Part shown: one piece after another, positions 25,385 through 36,250 of the stretch
How the letters are laid out: each line of letters opens with the position of its first letter
Position numbering within the stretch: the stretch's first letter is position 1
Source: Epiperipatus broadwayi
Lineage: Eukaryota; Onychophora; Udeonychophora; Euonychophora; Peripatidae
Direction: 5' to 3'
NCBI GenBank assembly: GCA_028023455.1
Contig: JAQFVV010006220.1
Location: 10,869,916 to 10,933,915, forward strand
Length of the DNA: 64,000 nucleotides
Notes under the pieces: model-generated
The model's database searches: none
What the model saw: the letters and a program-made list of their open reading frames with translations, nothing else
What the model was told of the DNA's origin: nothing
Translations under genes and position numbers: made by a program

Positions 25385-26040
25385 CACATACTTATAAACA
25401 TTTAAAAGCATTGTCTCATTATAATCCAGACCAAATCTCTGTAGCTAAGCCACTTTTTACAAGGTCATTTTTACTTCCAAATACATCTATATTAAGAAAA
25501 CAGATCAAATACATACATGAAGTCTTATTAATGAATGCTTACATTACCATCACTATAAATAGAAGAATCCATAAAGCAGAAGCCACCCCCCTCCCAAATA
25601 AATATTTTTACTAGAATATGCATTTTTATATAAAAGGATTCACAGATAAAATTGGAAAGGTGCTAAGATGCTATGACATAAAAACAACATTATCTACAGA
25701 GAAACAATTAATAACAGTCTAATAAAATCTAACAGTTAGAATCCCAAGGAATCTATGAAATTCCATATAGCATGTGCCACTTATGTACAAAGAAAGAAGC
25801 AATTGACATATAAGTGCTAGAAAAGATGAACCCATTAATGCAATAAAAAAAATTCTTAAAATCTTCAGCACTTGCACACACCATGTTTTAAATAGTGGCC
25901 ATTGTATAGATTTCTCAAATAGTAAAATCATATCTATATCAATAATCATGACCATAGAGTATTTGTAGAAGCTATAGAAATATTTACAAAAGTAAACTGT
26001 ATTATAAACATGATGAAAAAATAAAATTACCAACTATTTG
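25385..26040 (+). pseudogene. PLE family 1 right arm: RT-to-endonuclease linker and GIY-YIG relic
   Basis: The plus-strand partner extends a little further 5' than the left arm. The open frame to 25614 gives TYKHLKALSHYNPDQ, then KYIHEVLLMNAYI, which resembles the conserved segment just after the reverse transcriptase in PLEs (YLxxxSxHP...VLxxNGY). Further on come GIYEIPYSMCHLC at about 25750, a stop, VLEKMNPLMQ, and a REAIEIF-like block near 25970. The YIG half of the nuclease signature is missing here too. Frames change several times. Confidence 0.68.
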
Positions 26041-26302
26041 AGAGAGTTTCTTAATGCAAATGAATATAAAAAATATTGCCAAATATAAACAACCACATAA
26101 TAAAAAAACAATATTATGCGATTATTACTATATTTTTTCATCTACTTGAAATCAAGAGTTACCATATCAAAATGTGGGTTATTTGTTTTAGCTTTATTTT
26201 ATTAAACACAATTATTTTTGAAAATATGTTTCGTAAAATGTATATGTATGTATATATATTTAATACATTTTTACATTTAAATTAATATTCTAACTACTGG
26301 TT

Positions 26303-26745
26303 ATTAAGTATATGAAATACTCTCAATTCATAGCTCAATATAAAACTTTTTAGTGAAAGAAACAAGCCATCTCTCTTTCCACAATTTCTTTTATAGAGGC
26401 TTTCTGAAGCTTTTTAGAAAGAAAGCATGAATATTTTTACGTTAATCATAATATTTTTTAAAGCTGTGCTTTAAAATGCTTTATATTATCTTAATTGACA
26501 TTTGTGAAAATTTTCAATTTACACTCTGTCAATACTGATTCAAATAATGAAATATGAATATAAGCATTCCCAGTAATTAATATTATATAATACATTGAGA
26601 TTCATATTCTATTAAGTAAATGAAATATTTTCAATCTAAACCACAAGATAAAAGTTTTTACAGAAAATAATGGACTGTTTTATCTTTTTATCTCAATTTC
26701 TTTCATAGAGGTTTATCTGAAGTGCTTTGGAAACATTGCAACAAA
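26303..26745. repeat. Divergent direct repeat, about 130 bp, spaced about 310 bp
   Basis: The block at about 26303-26430 (ATTAAGTATATGAAATACTC ... CAATTTCTTTTATAGAGGCT) recurs at about 26610-26745 (ATTAAGTAAATGAAATATTT ... CAATTTCTTTCATAGAGGTT). Order and spacing inside the block are preserved but many bases differ. It lies directly beyond the PLE pair and its origin is unknown. Confidence 0.65.
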
Positions 26746-27561
26746 ATTAAAATGATATTTAAATAATACTAATATGATAAATATCACTTTTTCCCCTCCA
26801 TATTACTATTTTTTTCTTAAAGAAAAAAACTGCTTTATTTTTTAAAGTTAAAGACTCAGCCATATATAACTTCAAAATTCTTCTCTTTTACTGCATATGG
26901 AGGTGGAGTTTAACATAATAGCTGGTTTGATTTTCAATACATACCATTAAACATTTTTCTATTTTCATAATAAAGTTATCACATTTTGTAATTGTTTTAA
27001 AGTTCACAGAAGTAGCATTTTAAATTTCTTTTATAACATTTTTAGCATTTACAATGGTTCAAATTGTTAGCAAGTCAATTCAAGTTTATAGCCTTTGTCA
27101 ATTTTTAAAATATTTACATCTAGAATGCAATGCATCATATCATGTTTAATAAATAATAAAATATATTAAATATTTTTCACTATTGCACTAGAGTACATTT
27201 ATATACAGTGGAATTGCAAACTATGCTATATTTTACTCCAAACCATTCATGTTCAATGTATATATTAAAATCAGATAAAATAAATAATAATAATCTAAAT
27301 GTGTTTTGTTGATAAACAGTAATTAGAATAGAATAGTACTTTTCAACATGTACATATTTATAACAAGGATTCTTTTTTATATGTATTGTAGTAATATAAA
27401 TCAAAAATTGTAGTATAAACAAAATTATATATATATAGTTAATAATAAATTTAGGGAACACATTTAATCATACGTGTATTTACTCATTCATTCACTGAAG
27501 CAATAAAAAAACTAATAAAGTAAAGAGCCAAATGTCTGACTTATCATAGTTATTAAATATA
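26746..27561. other. AT-rich stretch without recognisable gene
   Basis: No motif seen. The minus-strand open frame at 27180-27461 is Ile/Tyr/Phe-rich low-complexity translation. Confidence 0.5.
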
Positions 27562-27569
27562 CTCTAGGC
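27562..27569. repeat. hAT target-site duplication, left copy
   Basis: CTCTAGGC, identical to 33514-33521. Eight base pairs is the standard duplication length of hAT transposons. Confidence 0.93.
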
Positions 27570-29109
27570 CAGCGGTGGCGAACCTTTTTATGTGTGCGTG
27601 CCAAATATTACAATTATTTTTTTGTCCAACCTCTGGTGTGCCGGGAAATTCTTAGTAGGAAATAAACGGTAAAAATTTAATTGTTATAAAATTTTATTAA
27701 ACTAAATTAAGGAGTTGCCTTAAAATTCACAAAATAATTGTATACAATACATTTTGCCATATAAAAGTCAATACTAATTATAACTTTTATTAATGAGATT
27801 TTTGTTGTTGTATTTTGGATGACAAATGTTGTATATCGGGTTCATAAGTCGTAACTTTAAGCAATGCACGTGCTGCGCTGGATTCATCAGACAGCTTATT
27901 TCTATAACTATCTTTTATAAAGTTTATATCAGAAAATAATGACTCACAAACATAAGTTGAGGAGAAAATAGTACAGCAGTTGCTAGTTTTTTAAAACAGT
28001 TATAGGTTTGGGGAATGGCATTCCAAGTTCTCATTTTATATCCTGTGTTCTTTTTAACTGTGTCCAATAACCGACCATTTTCAATTGCTTCCATTTCCTT
28101 TCTTAAATTGACAAATTTTTGTTTCCATATGAAACTAGACTGAAAATCAATTAATTGCATTTCTAAATCTTCGAAGTTGAGTCACTCAAAAAATTCTATA
28201 TTGAGTTTATCTAATTCAATGGTATCTGGACATAAAATAAATTTTAATGTTTCTGCAAATTGTCTAAAGTTTTGAAACCTTGAAAAAAAAATCATTCCTT
28301 TTTGCTGAATTATTGCAGAAAATTCTTGTGTTATTTTAACTTGATCTGATTTTTTTCATGAGTTTTTATATCTAAGAAGAATTTTTTATATTTGAGAAAT
28401 ACCTAAATGTGTTAGAAATAACGTCACGGTTGAAAACTTGCAAATTAACTGCAAATGTTTCAATTAAATCGAACATAACAATAACCGTTTTATTAATACT
28501 TTGCACCTTAATATTTAGTTCACTCAAATGTGAGCATAAGTCAGTGAAAAACATTAATTTGCAAAGCCATTAGACATCCAGTAACCGAATATATTTTTTC
28601 ATAATTTTTTCATTATGAAAAAAAAGTTTAATCTCATCTAAACAGTCCATGAATCTTTGGAGAACTTTTCCGTGACTTAACCATCGAACATTATTGTACA
28701 TAAGTAAAACATTATAGATTAGATTTAGTTTACTTCATGCAGTAATTCCAAAAATTTTCTTTTATTTAAAGCACATCCAGATATAAAATTCACCACTTTT
28801 GTTACAACACTCACAATGTCTTCCAAAGACTTGAAACTAGTCTTGGCTCATAAAACCTGCTGGTGTATAATAAAGTGAAAACCAAAAACTGAATGACCAA
28901 TTTGCTTGGTGAATAAATTGAGGAAACCATTTTCCTTTCCAATCATACTACAAGCACCATCAGTAGTAATTGATACAATTTTGTTTAAATCAATTTCTTT
29001 TTCTGTAAGTGCATTTACAACTGCATTGCAAATATCCACCTTTTTTGTTGTTGCTGCTGACAATGTTATATTAATAAATTCCTCTGAAATATGATTCCCA
29101 ACATAACAA

Positions 29110-29158
29110 CAATGAAAATTTTAAATTATCAAAAAAAAAAAAAAAAAACAATGAAAAT
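29110..29158. mobile_element. Poly(A) micro-insertion with 10-bp flanking repeat
   Basis: CAATGAAAAT occurs at 29110-29119 and again at 29149-29158. Between them lie about 11 bases (TTTAAATTATC) and 18 A residues. This is the form of a tiny retroposed tail flanked by a target duplication inside the hAT transposase, although replication slippage could also produce it. Confidence 0.55.
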
Positions 29159-29486
29159 ATTGCTAAACGAGCTGATCCAGTTATATCAGTACTTTCATCA
29201 AGACAGAGAGACACAAAGACAGAAGAATTTATATCCATTTTTTTGCTGATAAGTTATATTTTTAGCCATGTCCAGAAGTCTATTTTTTATCATGTTCCTA
29301 GCCAAAGGCAAATTCTTTATTCTCTGAATAATCTTTTCTTTGTTTTCAAAGTCTTCAAACAGAATAGGTGACATTTTCAACCATGTTTCCTTCACATATT
29401 CCCCGTCACTAAAAGGTCTTCCGCGTTTAGCAATGTGAGCTGTAAAATGTTCATTAATTTTTGATAACAAGAAATATAATTAGATT

Positions 29487-29743
29487 AAAAAACTAGAAGA
29501 TGATTGGGATAAATACTATTATCAATGTATAAAATATCTGCCAAAAAACAAATTGAAAAAAGATGGGGTGGATTTTTCCCTACTGCATGTAAAATATGGA
29601 ATAGTGTTTCTTATTTAAAAAGTGTTTGTTAATTATATTGTAAGATAGAAAAAAAATGTTTTTGTTAATATGTAAATATCTGTTGTTGTTTTTTTTATTT
29701 TTCTGTTAATAAAGTTATTTTACTTTTTAAAAAAAACTAGAAG
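29487..29743 (+). mobile_element. Short retroposon insertion with 13-bp target duplication
   Basis: AAAAAACTAGAAG at 29487-29499 recurs at 29731-29743. The enclosed 231 bp (29500-29730) contain AATAAA near 29708 and run into an A-rich end just before the second copy, consistent with a 5'-truncated plus-strand retroposon. The source family is not recognised. It sits inside the hAT coding region: removing it rejoins the codons for SFLI. Confidence 0.75.
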
Positions 29744-30138
29744 CGTTTATGTTTTCCTGAAGGTTTGCGATGATGGTGTTCTAGTTGTATTTTTATATTG
29801 GACTATTTCCATCATCTAATATGCATGCATATTGAATCTTTTCAAAAAATTTAACTTTATTTAATGTAATTCTGCAAAGTTTTTATTTATATGTAACTTG
29901 TTAATTTTAATAATTACATATATAAAAAGATAAAAACCGATGATTTGTATATGATGGCATTATTTTAGTAATTGCGAACAATTAGTAAGTAAACAGGACT
30001 AACCTGTTTGATGTGTTATTACTAACAGTTGAATGTATTTGGAATATTTAAATAAAGTTAAATTTTTCTAAAGACATTCAATACGCATATTAGATGATGA
30101 AAATAGTCCAATATAAAAATACAACTAAAAGCGGTTAT
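29741..30138. mobile_element. 378-bp Penelope-derived foldback inside the hAT (family 2)
   Basis: The insert 29751-30128 is flanked by AAGCGTTTAT and AAGCGGTTAT (10-bp duplication, one mismatch). Its ends are inverted copies: GTTGTATTTTTATATTGGAC on the left and GTCCAATATAAAAATACAAC on the right. The same termini bound the larger PLE pair at 44425-46220, including the outer CATC(A/G)CAAxCCTTCAGAAAA block, present here on the left side as TTCCTGAAGGTTTGCGATG. It contains only 3' untranslated sequence and no nuclease. Confidence 0.82.
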
Positions 30139-30353
30139 ATTTGAAGAACTGCTGATAAATTTTATTAGAGTTGCTGACTGCATATTCTTATTTTTAACTG
30201 CCTGTGCAATAAATTCCTTTTGTTCATCCTTGCGTTTCTCAAGGAGCAGCGTATGATTTGTCTCATAATGCCGTTTTATTGAGAATGTTCTGCATACAAC
30301 TGTCCCAACATAAAACACACACCGCTTTATTTCCTTTACTAATTATCCCATAT

Positions 30354-30361
30354 TCTTGAGT
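30354..30361. repeat. RTE target-site duplication, left copy
   Basis: TCTTGAGT, repeated at 32750-32757 directly after the RTE tail. It falls within the hAT transposase codons for TQEYG. Confidence 0.85.
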
Positions 30362-32749
30362 AAACAATATTTTACAATTGTTATGGGAGATGTTAGTGCT
30401 AAAACTGGTAAACAAATTAAAGATTTAAAGTGCTGTAGGTAATTTTGGTTATGGTAATAGAAATGAGAGAGAACATAGATCTGTGAAGTTTGTAGAAAAA
30501 GAAAAACTTTATATTATGAACTCTTTTTTTGAGAAAAATATTAAATAGAAATGGATATGGAAGCATCCAAATGAAGGTACAGCAGAATTTGATTATGTTT
30601 TGACTAACAGAAAATACATATTTCAACATTAAAATTAAAATTAAATTGTAATGTTCTTAATAAATTTAACACAGGAAGTGATCATCGATTAGTAAGATGT
30701 AAGATATGTGTTAATGCAAAACTAGAGAGACAAAAATTATTAAGAAAAACAATATTTACAGTTGATATTCCTAATCTTTAGAAACACCTTAATGAATTTA
30801 AATTAGAACTTACAAATCCGTTTCAAGTATTAGTAGATTTTGAACATAATTCAGATTTGAATGAAATTAAGATGAAAATAACTGATACACTTTTAAAAAC
30901 TGCAACAAAGATAGCTGATAGAAAAAAGCAGCAATTGACCAATAAAATTTCTATTGAGACTAGAGAATTTTCTGAAGAAAAGAAGTAATATAAAGATATA
31001 CAAAAATGATGCATTAAAAAGGATTGAATATCTCGAATTTTGTAAAATGGTGCAGAAAAGAGTTGAAAGTGATATAAGAAAGTATAACTTGAACTAGCAA
31101 GGAACGCTGTAGAAGAAAATAAAAGTCTCAAGAATGTAAAACAACATTTTGGTATTGGTAGGAAATTTGTATCTGCGATAAGAAAAAAAGATGGAATTAT
31201 TACTAAAAAGAGACATGACATCCTGAAATGGGTGGAAGACATTTATCAAGAATTATATAGTAATATAGAACAAGTACCTTCTACATCTATTACATCTTCC
31301 AAATTGCCCAGAATTTTACATGAAGTGAAACATGCAATTAAATGTATGAAGAAAGGAAAGACTCCAGATAATGATGGAATTATAATTGATATATTAAAAG
31401 AAGCAGGTGAAGAAATAAAGAAAATTTTAGCAAAGTTATATACCAAATGTCTAAATGATAAAGATGTACCAGATGATTGGAAGAATGCAGTAATAATATT
31501 AATACTTTAAAAATGTGATAAAGAAGATATTAAAAATTACAAACCTTTCAGTCTTTTATCAGTTTTATACAAAATTTTTACCAAGATAATTACAACTCGT
31601 CTACAGAGAAAATTGATTTCCACCAACCAAGAGAACAAGCTGGATTTAAAAGTAGCTTTAGTATGGTAGATTATATCCAGGTATTGAGAGAAGTTATAGA
31701 AAGGACAAATGAATATGAGTTGCCACTATGTTTTGGATTTGTAGATTATGAAAAGGCATTTGATTCTATAAACATTTCTTCAGTGATTAAAGCATTGGAT
31801 CATCAAGGTATAGATCCATGATATTGTCATATTTTAAAGAATATTTATAAAAATACAACACCAACAATTAGATTACATAATGATACTGGGAAAGTCAACA
31901 TTGAGAAAGGTGTAAGGCAAAGTGGCTCCATAATTCCAAAACATTTACAGCAGTGCTGCAAGAAGTATTTTGTGGATTAAAATGGGAAACTAAAGAAGTG
32001 AAAGTAAATGGAGATTCTTTAAGTCATTTAGATTTTGCAGCTGATGTAGTTGTTTTTGCAAATAATGCTTCACAGCTGCAGGAAGTGTTGCAGGAGTTAT
32101 CAGATGAAAGTAGGAAAGTAGCATTAAAGATAAATGTTAAAAAGACTAAAATAATGTTTAATAGATTTGCTCAAAATATGAAAATAAAGATAGATTATGA
32201 TGAATTAAAAAAAGTTAACAGCTACAAATACTTTGGTCAGATTATTAATACAGATGGAAACATAATAGATGAAATTAATCATAGAATTAAACTTGGTTGG
32301 AGTACTTTTGGTATAACTAACTTGATTCTAAAAGGAAATATGCCTATGTGTTTGAAATGGAAGGTTTTTAACAAATGTGATTTACCAGTTCAGATTGCTC
32401 AAAGAAGTATGGAGAGATACATGTTGGTAGTAACAAGAAGAGATTAAAAACACAATGTATGGGTAAGAGAACAAACAGGTGCTACTGACCTCATTGAAAA
32501 AATTGAAGTGGAGTTGGGCTGGACATATTGCTAGAAGAGATGATAATAGATGGACAATTGAAATCTTAAACTGGATGCCAAGAGATTGTAAAAGACCCAG
32601 AAAGAGACTACATATGTGATGGATGGATGAAATAAGAAAGTGTGCAGGGGTGATGTAGAGAAGAGAAGCTAAAGATCAGAGAAGATGGGTTGGACTTGGA
32701 GAGACCTTCATCCTGCAGTTGATTGATAATGGTTGTTGATGATGATGAC
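30362..32749 (+). mobile_element. RTE-type LINE, 5'-truncated, inserted in the hAT
   Basis: A plus-strand RTE element of 2,388 bp bounded by an 8-bp duplication (TCTTGAGT). It starts within the endonuclease and ends in TTGATGATGATGA, the tail microsatellite usual for RTE LINEs. Two more decayed copies of its 3' half lie at 12.6-14.3 kb on the opposite strand. It interrupts the hAT transposase close to the N-terminus, so it is younger than the hAT. Confidence 0.92.
30376..32445 (+). pseudogene. RTE endonuclease-reverse transcriptase relic
   Basis: The reading starts in the middle of the endonuclease: IVMGDVSAKTG (about 30378-30410), then NFGYGNRNERE, EFDYVLTNRKY and FNTGSDHRLVRCKI (about 30665-30710), the usual GDFN, YVLTNR and SDH motifs. 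Reverse transcriptase follows: the frame 31232-31510 gives MKKGKTPDNDGIIIDILKEA and DWKNAVIILIL. FVDYEKAFDSI (about 31738) carries the first catalytic Asp. The frame 31953-32447 gives HLDFAADVVVFANN, VALKINVKKTKIMFN and YFGQIINTDGNI. In the third motif the usual FADD reads FAAD, so one of the paired catalytic Asp residues is lost. Multiple frameshifts, including around 31510-31950, confirm it is inactive. Confidence 0.9.
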
Positions 32750-33513
32750 TCTTGAGTCCACCAACTTTGGAATTATCTGATGCTTGTTATTAATAGTAGT
32801 TTTTGTTTTTTTATTTTCACTAGCCATGTTGGATAAAACCAGAAGAAATTTACAAAAATTGATAACAAAAATATTTCTTTAAATATTTCAAAAATCTTTG
32901 CTTTAATGTATGTTTAAATTAATTACCTTTAAAATTCAGCTACAAAGCAATATTATTAAGCAGTGCACAGGTGCAATATTATTCTTGTCACAACCAAATT
33001 TCAAACTCAACTGAGTACTCTGCATGCACTCTATCTGTATCGACACATCACAACTCATGTTGTATCACAATTTATAGTCAGGATAAGAAATAAGCAATTA
33101 ATAGCCACAAAACTGAGAGATTATTATAAATATAAAACTTATGAAAGAATAATCCGGTGCATGAAAATTAAACAGCAAAAATTGAAGCAACTTAATTAAA
33201 TTACTGACAAAATACCAATTAAAAAAAACTTCTGTCACATCACTATCTGCGAATGTGTTCTTTGTCTGTGCACATTTCTACCCCTTTGAATATAAAGTTC
33301 CTATCATATCACAATTACATCGTTACTATTCGGAAATTTTTGATTGGCTGTTTGTTCAAATTTAGTATTCTATGGCTAGATGGCGCCTTAAATTTTTTGA
33401 AATCTTGTATTTTTCATTGTAAATTGAGGATACAATTTGAAAATCAATAACGTGCCAGAAAAATTTTCATATGTGCCACCTGTGACACGTGTGCCATAGG
33501 TTCACCATCACTG

Positions 33514-33521
33514 CTCTAGGC
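33514..33521. repeat. hAT target-site duplication, right copy
   Basis: CTCTAGGC, identical to 27562-27569. Confidence 0.93.
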
Positions 33522-35604
33522 AATATTTTTTAATAACTTTTTTCTCTTATAGAAACATAATAGTGATCTTGTTATGAAGAAATTAGAATTTCTGTAAGTA
33601 TTTTGATATTTTTAAAACACTTTAAATCTTTAGTATATTCTAAAAAAAATTAAATTTTTAGCATTATGCTGAGATAATATTTATTACATGAAATATATTT
33701 GGAAAGGATAGTAAAGAAAGATAAAAGATGTGTGATTTTAATATAAACCAAAGATGCTTGAAAAGAAAAAAACATGGCTGCTGAATATCATAAAATTTGC
33801 AAATCATAATGAGTTTTTTGTTTATTTATTTGCATGTTTGTTTATTTGAATTTTTGTTTGTTTACCTTTTTCTATGGGTGCATATAATTGAAGTCATGTA
33901 GTTAGATTTAGAATAAGTCACAGCTTCACCATACTTTTAGAAACCTTAAGATTCTGTGAATTAGTTTGTGGTCGTTAGAACCAATAATTTACTAGAAAAA
34001 CAGTAACTTTAAATACTTATAAGAGAATCTTATACTTTTTGCATTAATAAGCAATAGAAGTGTTACTTTATTATGTAAATAAAATGATTACTAATTTCAC
34101 AAAAATAAAAAATAAAATGTGAATGAAATTGTTTCCAATAATATTTTACATTATTTATTCTAACTATGTATCACTGATTCTTCATACAAATGCTGTAAAC
34201 AGATTGATAACTGATGTGTTAATGAATATTGCTGAAAAGCACATATGCTCATAATCTAAGACAAGATTATTATTTCATAAAATCATTATTGTAAACTGTA
34301 TTATAAAATATTTCATCAATAAACTGTCTTTTTTGCAAAAAAAAAAATCAGTTTTATAACATGGCTGGCTCTATCCATTGTTACTTTTGACAAAAAGACA
34401 TAAATTTATTATGGGGATTTTATCTTCTTTTTTAAAAAAATAATATTATTGTGAACACAGTGGATGACATTGTTTTATTTTTCTCTGTGATTAAAAGGTT
34501 AGCAGAGTATAGTAAAAATAAGGAACTGAACTTTCTTGAGACATATTTGTGTCTAAAAATACCTTGTAGGGTAGGGCTTCTTATATTGATATAATCAATC
34601 TTTTCTAAAAGATATGAACATATTAATGCAGTAAAACAGCAAACATTAGTAGTGTTGATCCTTTATTATCAAATTTTTCACCACCAAGAAAAACATTTAC
34701 AATATTAAACCAAAATTCAAAAATTAGATTTCTCTTGAAGCTTATAGCATGGGCATGTGCAATTGGTGTATTATTTCTATAAAAATGCAGTTACTATCAT
34801 GATAAACTATGTTTACTATCACTAGCAGTATTCACTGTCTGGTGGACATGGCCAACAATACAAATTTTGGTAATATTAAAATCTTAATGAGGTGTGAGAT
34901 ACACTATCAAAGAACAATTTGAAATTTCCACAAAATCTGCAAATAAGCTAAATACAAATGGAAATGATTGATAAAACACATTACCATCTGTAGTGTGTTT
35001 CTACTGTTGTTGACTCTAACATTATAATAGCCCCTGAGCTATTATTACCTCACATAGGAAGATATTATTACTCAATAATGTTAAAATTCTCTGTGTGATT
35101 TAGCTAGGTGGTATAATAATGAATTCAAATGCTAAAGGTTCTCAAACATAATGTATTCCCTCAAATAATTAATTATTGATCAACATAATTTTTTAGCCAT
35201 TGTTAGTTACAGAATAAAACAAAAATGGTCCTATCTTGTTTTCTATTTTTCTAAGAAGAAATTGTTTGAGAAATCTATGATCAGCAATGAAGTATTTAAA
35301 GACTTTTTACTTTTTTTTAATTTTAATATTAATTTACTTTAATATTTATTTAATAAATTAGTTGTAGCCCCAAATAAGTATTTAATTTAGAAAATTATAG
35401 TCTATGAAAATATTTATTATTATTCATATGTTTATATAATTAGTTGCAATAATAATGAATAATTAGCCTTGCATTTATTTAATGGCAGTTGGTAGAATGA
35501 AGAATCTAAAAGCTAAAGATTCCTGGACTGAAGCTAAATTTTGAGCTTCTGCTGCTCAAATGTCATATATCATCTTGAGTGTCAAATTATTTAGTTATAA
35601 GAGT
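33522..35604. other. AT-rich stretch without recognisable gene
   Basis: No coding motif or repeat structure noted; several A or T homopolymer runs only. Confidence 0.5.
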
Positions 35605-36250
35605 AATTTATTTTTTTATAATACCTAAAAAAAGCTTTTTTATTATTTTTGAAACAAATTTTCAAGTCCCCCCCCCTCCTTTTTTTAAAAAAAAAAAAAA
35701 CGATAATAATGTTTTGTTAATGTCTTAATTTTTGATTCTGAAATAAAATCATATCTTTAACAAATGAAATTGAAAAATAATATTTAAATAAATGGATTAT
35801 TTTTTAAAAAATTATGTCTTCTTTTTCTTAATTTTTATTTATAAAAATAAAACTGTTAAATATTTTTACATAATTGCTTATTTATTAACAAAATTACATT
35901 CCATTTCATGATATTCATTATTTTTTTCTACAATTGATTAATATAAAGTAATAGTTATTTTTAGCAAACAATAGTTAAAATTTAAAATAAATATATTTAA
36001 AATAAAGTGTAGTACATCTTGTTTAGGTCACCTTTACTAACAGCAGCAGCAGACATTCACAAATGAGTATAGCTAATCCAACTCCAACAGAAAAAAAAAA
36101 GGAACGTACAAAAAAATAATAAGTCTTTAGAGATAAGTTTTGTGATGACTACACTAATGATTTATGAATCATATATACATCCAGATACAAATACCCTGTT
36201 TTATTATTGTGTTTATTTGATATTTTGTGATGTTATCTTTTCTATAGTTT
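35605..36250 (+). repeat. Unclassified dispersed repeat, copy 1
   Basis: About 645 bp that match 43598-44210 in the same orientation. Shared blocks include TTTTTTATTATTTTTGAAAC followed by a C-rich tract, CTTTAACAAATGAAATT, TCTACAATTGATTAATATAA, GTAGTACATCTTGTTTAGGT and TTTATTATTGTGTTTATTT. No ORF. No inverted ends or target duplication were found, so the class is unknown. Confidence 0.85.

Larger units (their letters stand above)
24568..26243. mobile_element. Penelope-like element, head-to-head inverted pair (family 1)
   Basis: Two 5'-truncated Penelope-like retroelement copies face away from a shared centre near 25376-25480. The left copy reads on the minus strand (about 25375 to 24568) and the right on the plus strand (about 25385 to 26243). 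Matching blocks include TGAAGTCTTATTAATGAATG near the centre, TTGGTAATTTTATT/AATAAAATTACCAA further out, and AAACATGTTTCATAAAACAT versus AAATATGTTTCGTAAAATGT at the outer ends. Both arms encode the linker and GIY-YIG endonuclease region typical of PLEs, in damaged frames. No target duplication was identified at these ends. The copies differ from one another throughout, so they are old or came from different templates. Confidence 0.78.
27790..32827 (-). pseudogene. hAT transposase, interrupted by four insertions
   Basis: The transposase would cut and rejoin hAT ends. The chosen start is the ATG at 32827 (MASENKKTKTTINNKHQII). The next coding segment reads SWWTQEYGIISKGNKAVCVLC, split by the RTE insertion within the TQEYG codons. 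It gives the CxxC half of a BED zinc finger, and after a frameshift SIKRHYETNH supplies the His half (about 30240-30270). AQAVKNKNMQSATLI and SSSNITA follow up to the PLE insertion at 30128. The frame resumes with AKRGRPFSDGEYVKETW (about 29400), KIVSITTDGACSMIGKENG (about 28950), FHFIIHQ (about 28870), and the hATC dimerisation motif CESLFSDINFIKDSYRNKLS (about 27905-27950), ending at TAA 27790-27792. Without the insertions the gene would be about 650 codons, normal for the family. Further frameshifts and stops exist in the middle. Confidence 0.9.
27570..33513 (-). mobile_element. Full-length hAT DNA transposon with nested insertions
   Basis: The ends are CAGCGGTGGCGAACCT on the left and, as reverse complement, CAGTGATGGTGAACCT on the right. 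These are typical hAT terminal inverted repeats and are bounded by an exact 8-bp duplication, CTCTAGGC. The element is 5,944 bp, of which roughly 3 kb is later insertions: an RTE LINE, a PLE foldback, a 231-bp retroposon and a poly(A) micro-insert. The transposase gene runs on the minus strand. Its sequence style places it in the BED-finger hAT group related to domesticated GTF2I-repeat/ZBED-like vertebrate proteins (recognised by pattern, not by search). It cannot transpose autonomously. Confidence 0.93.

Noticed and set aside
28906-29094. Plus-strand open frame overlapping the hAT transposase
   Set aside because: Antisense shadow of the transposase segment containing TTDGACSMIGKENG.
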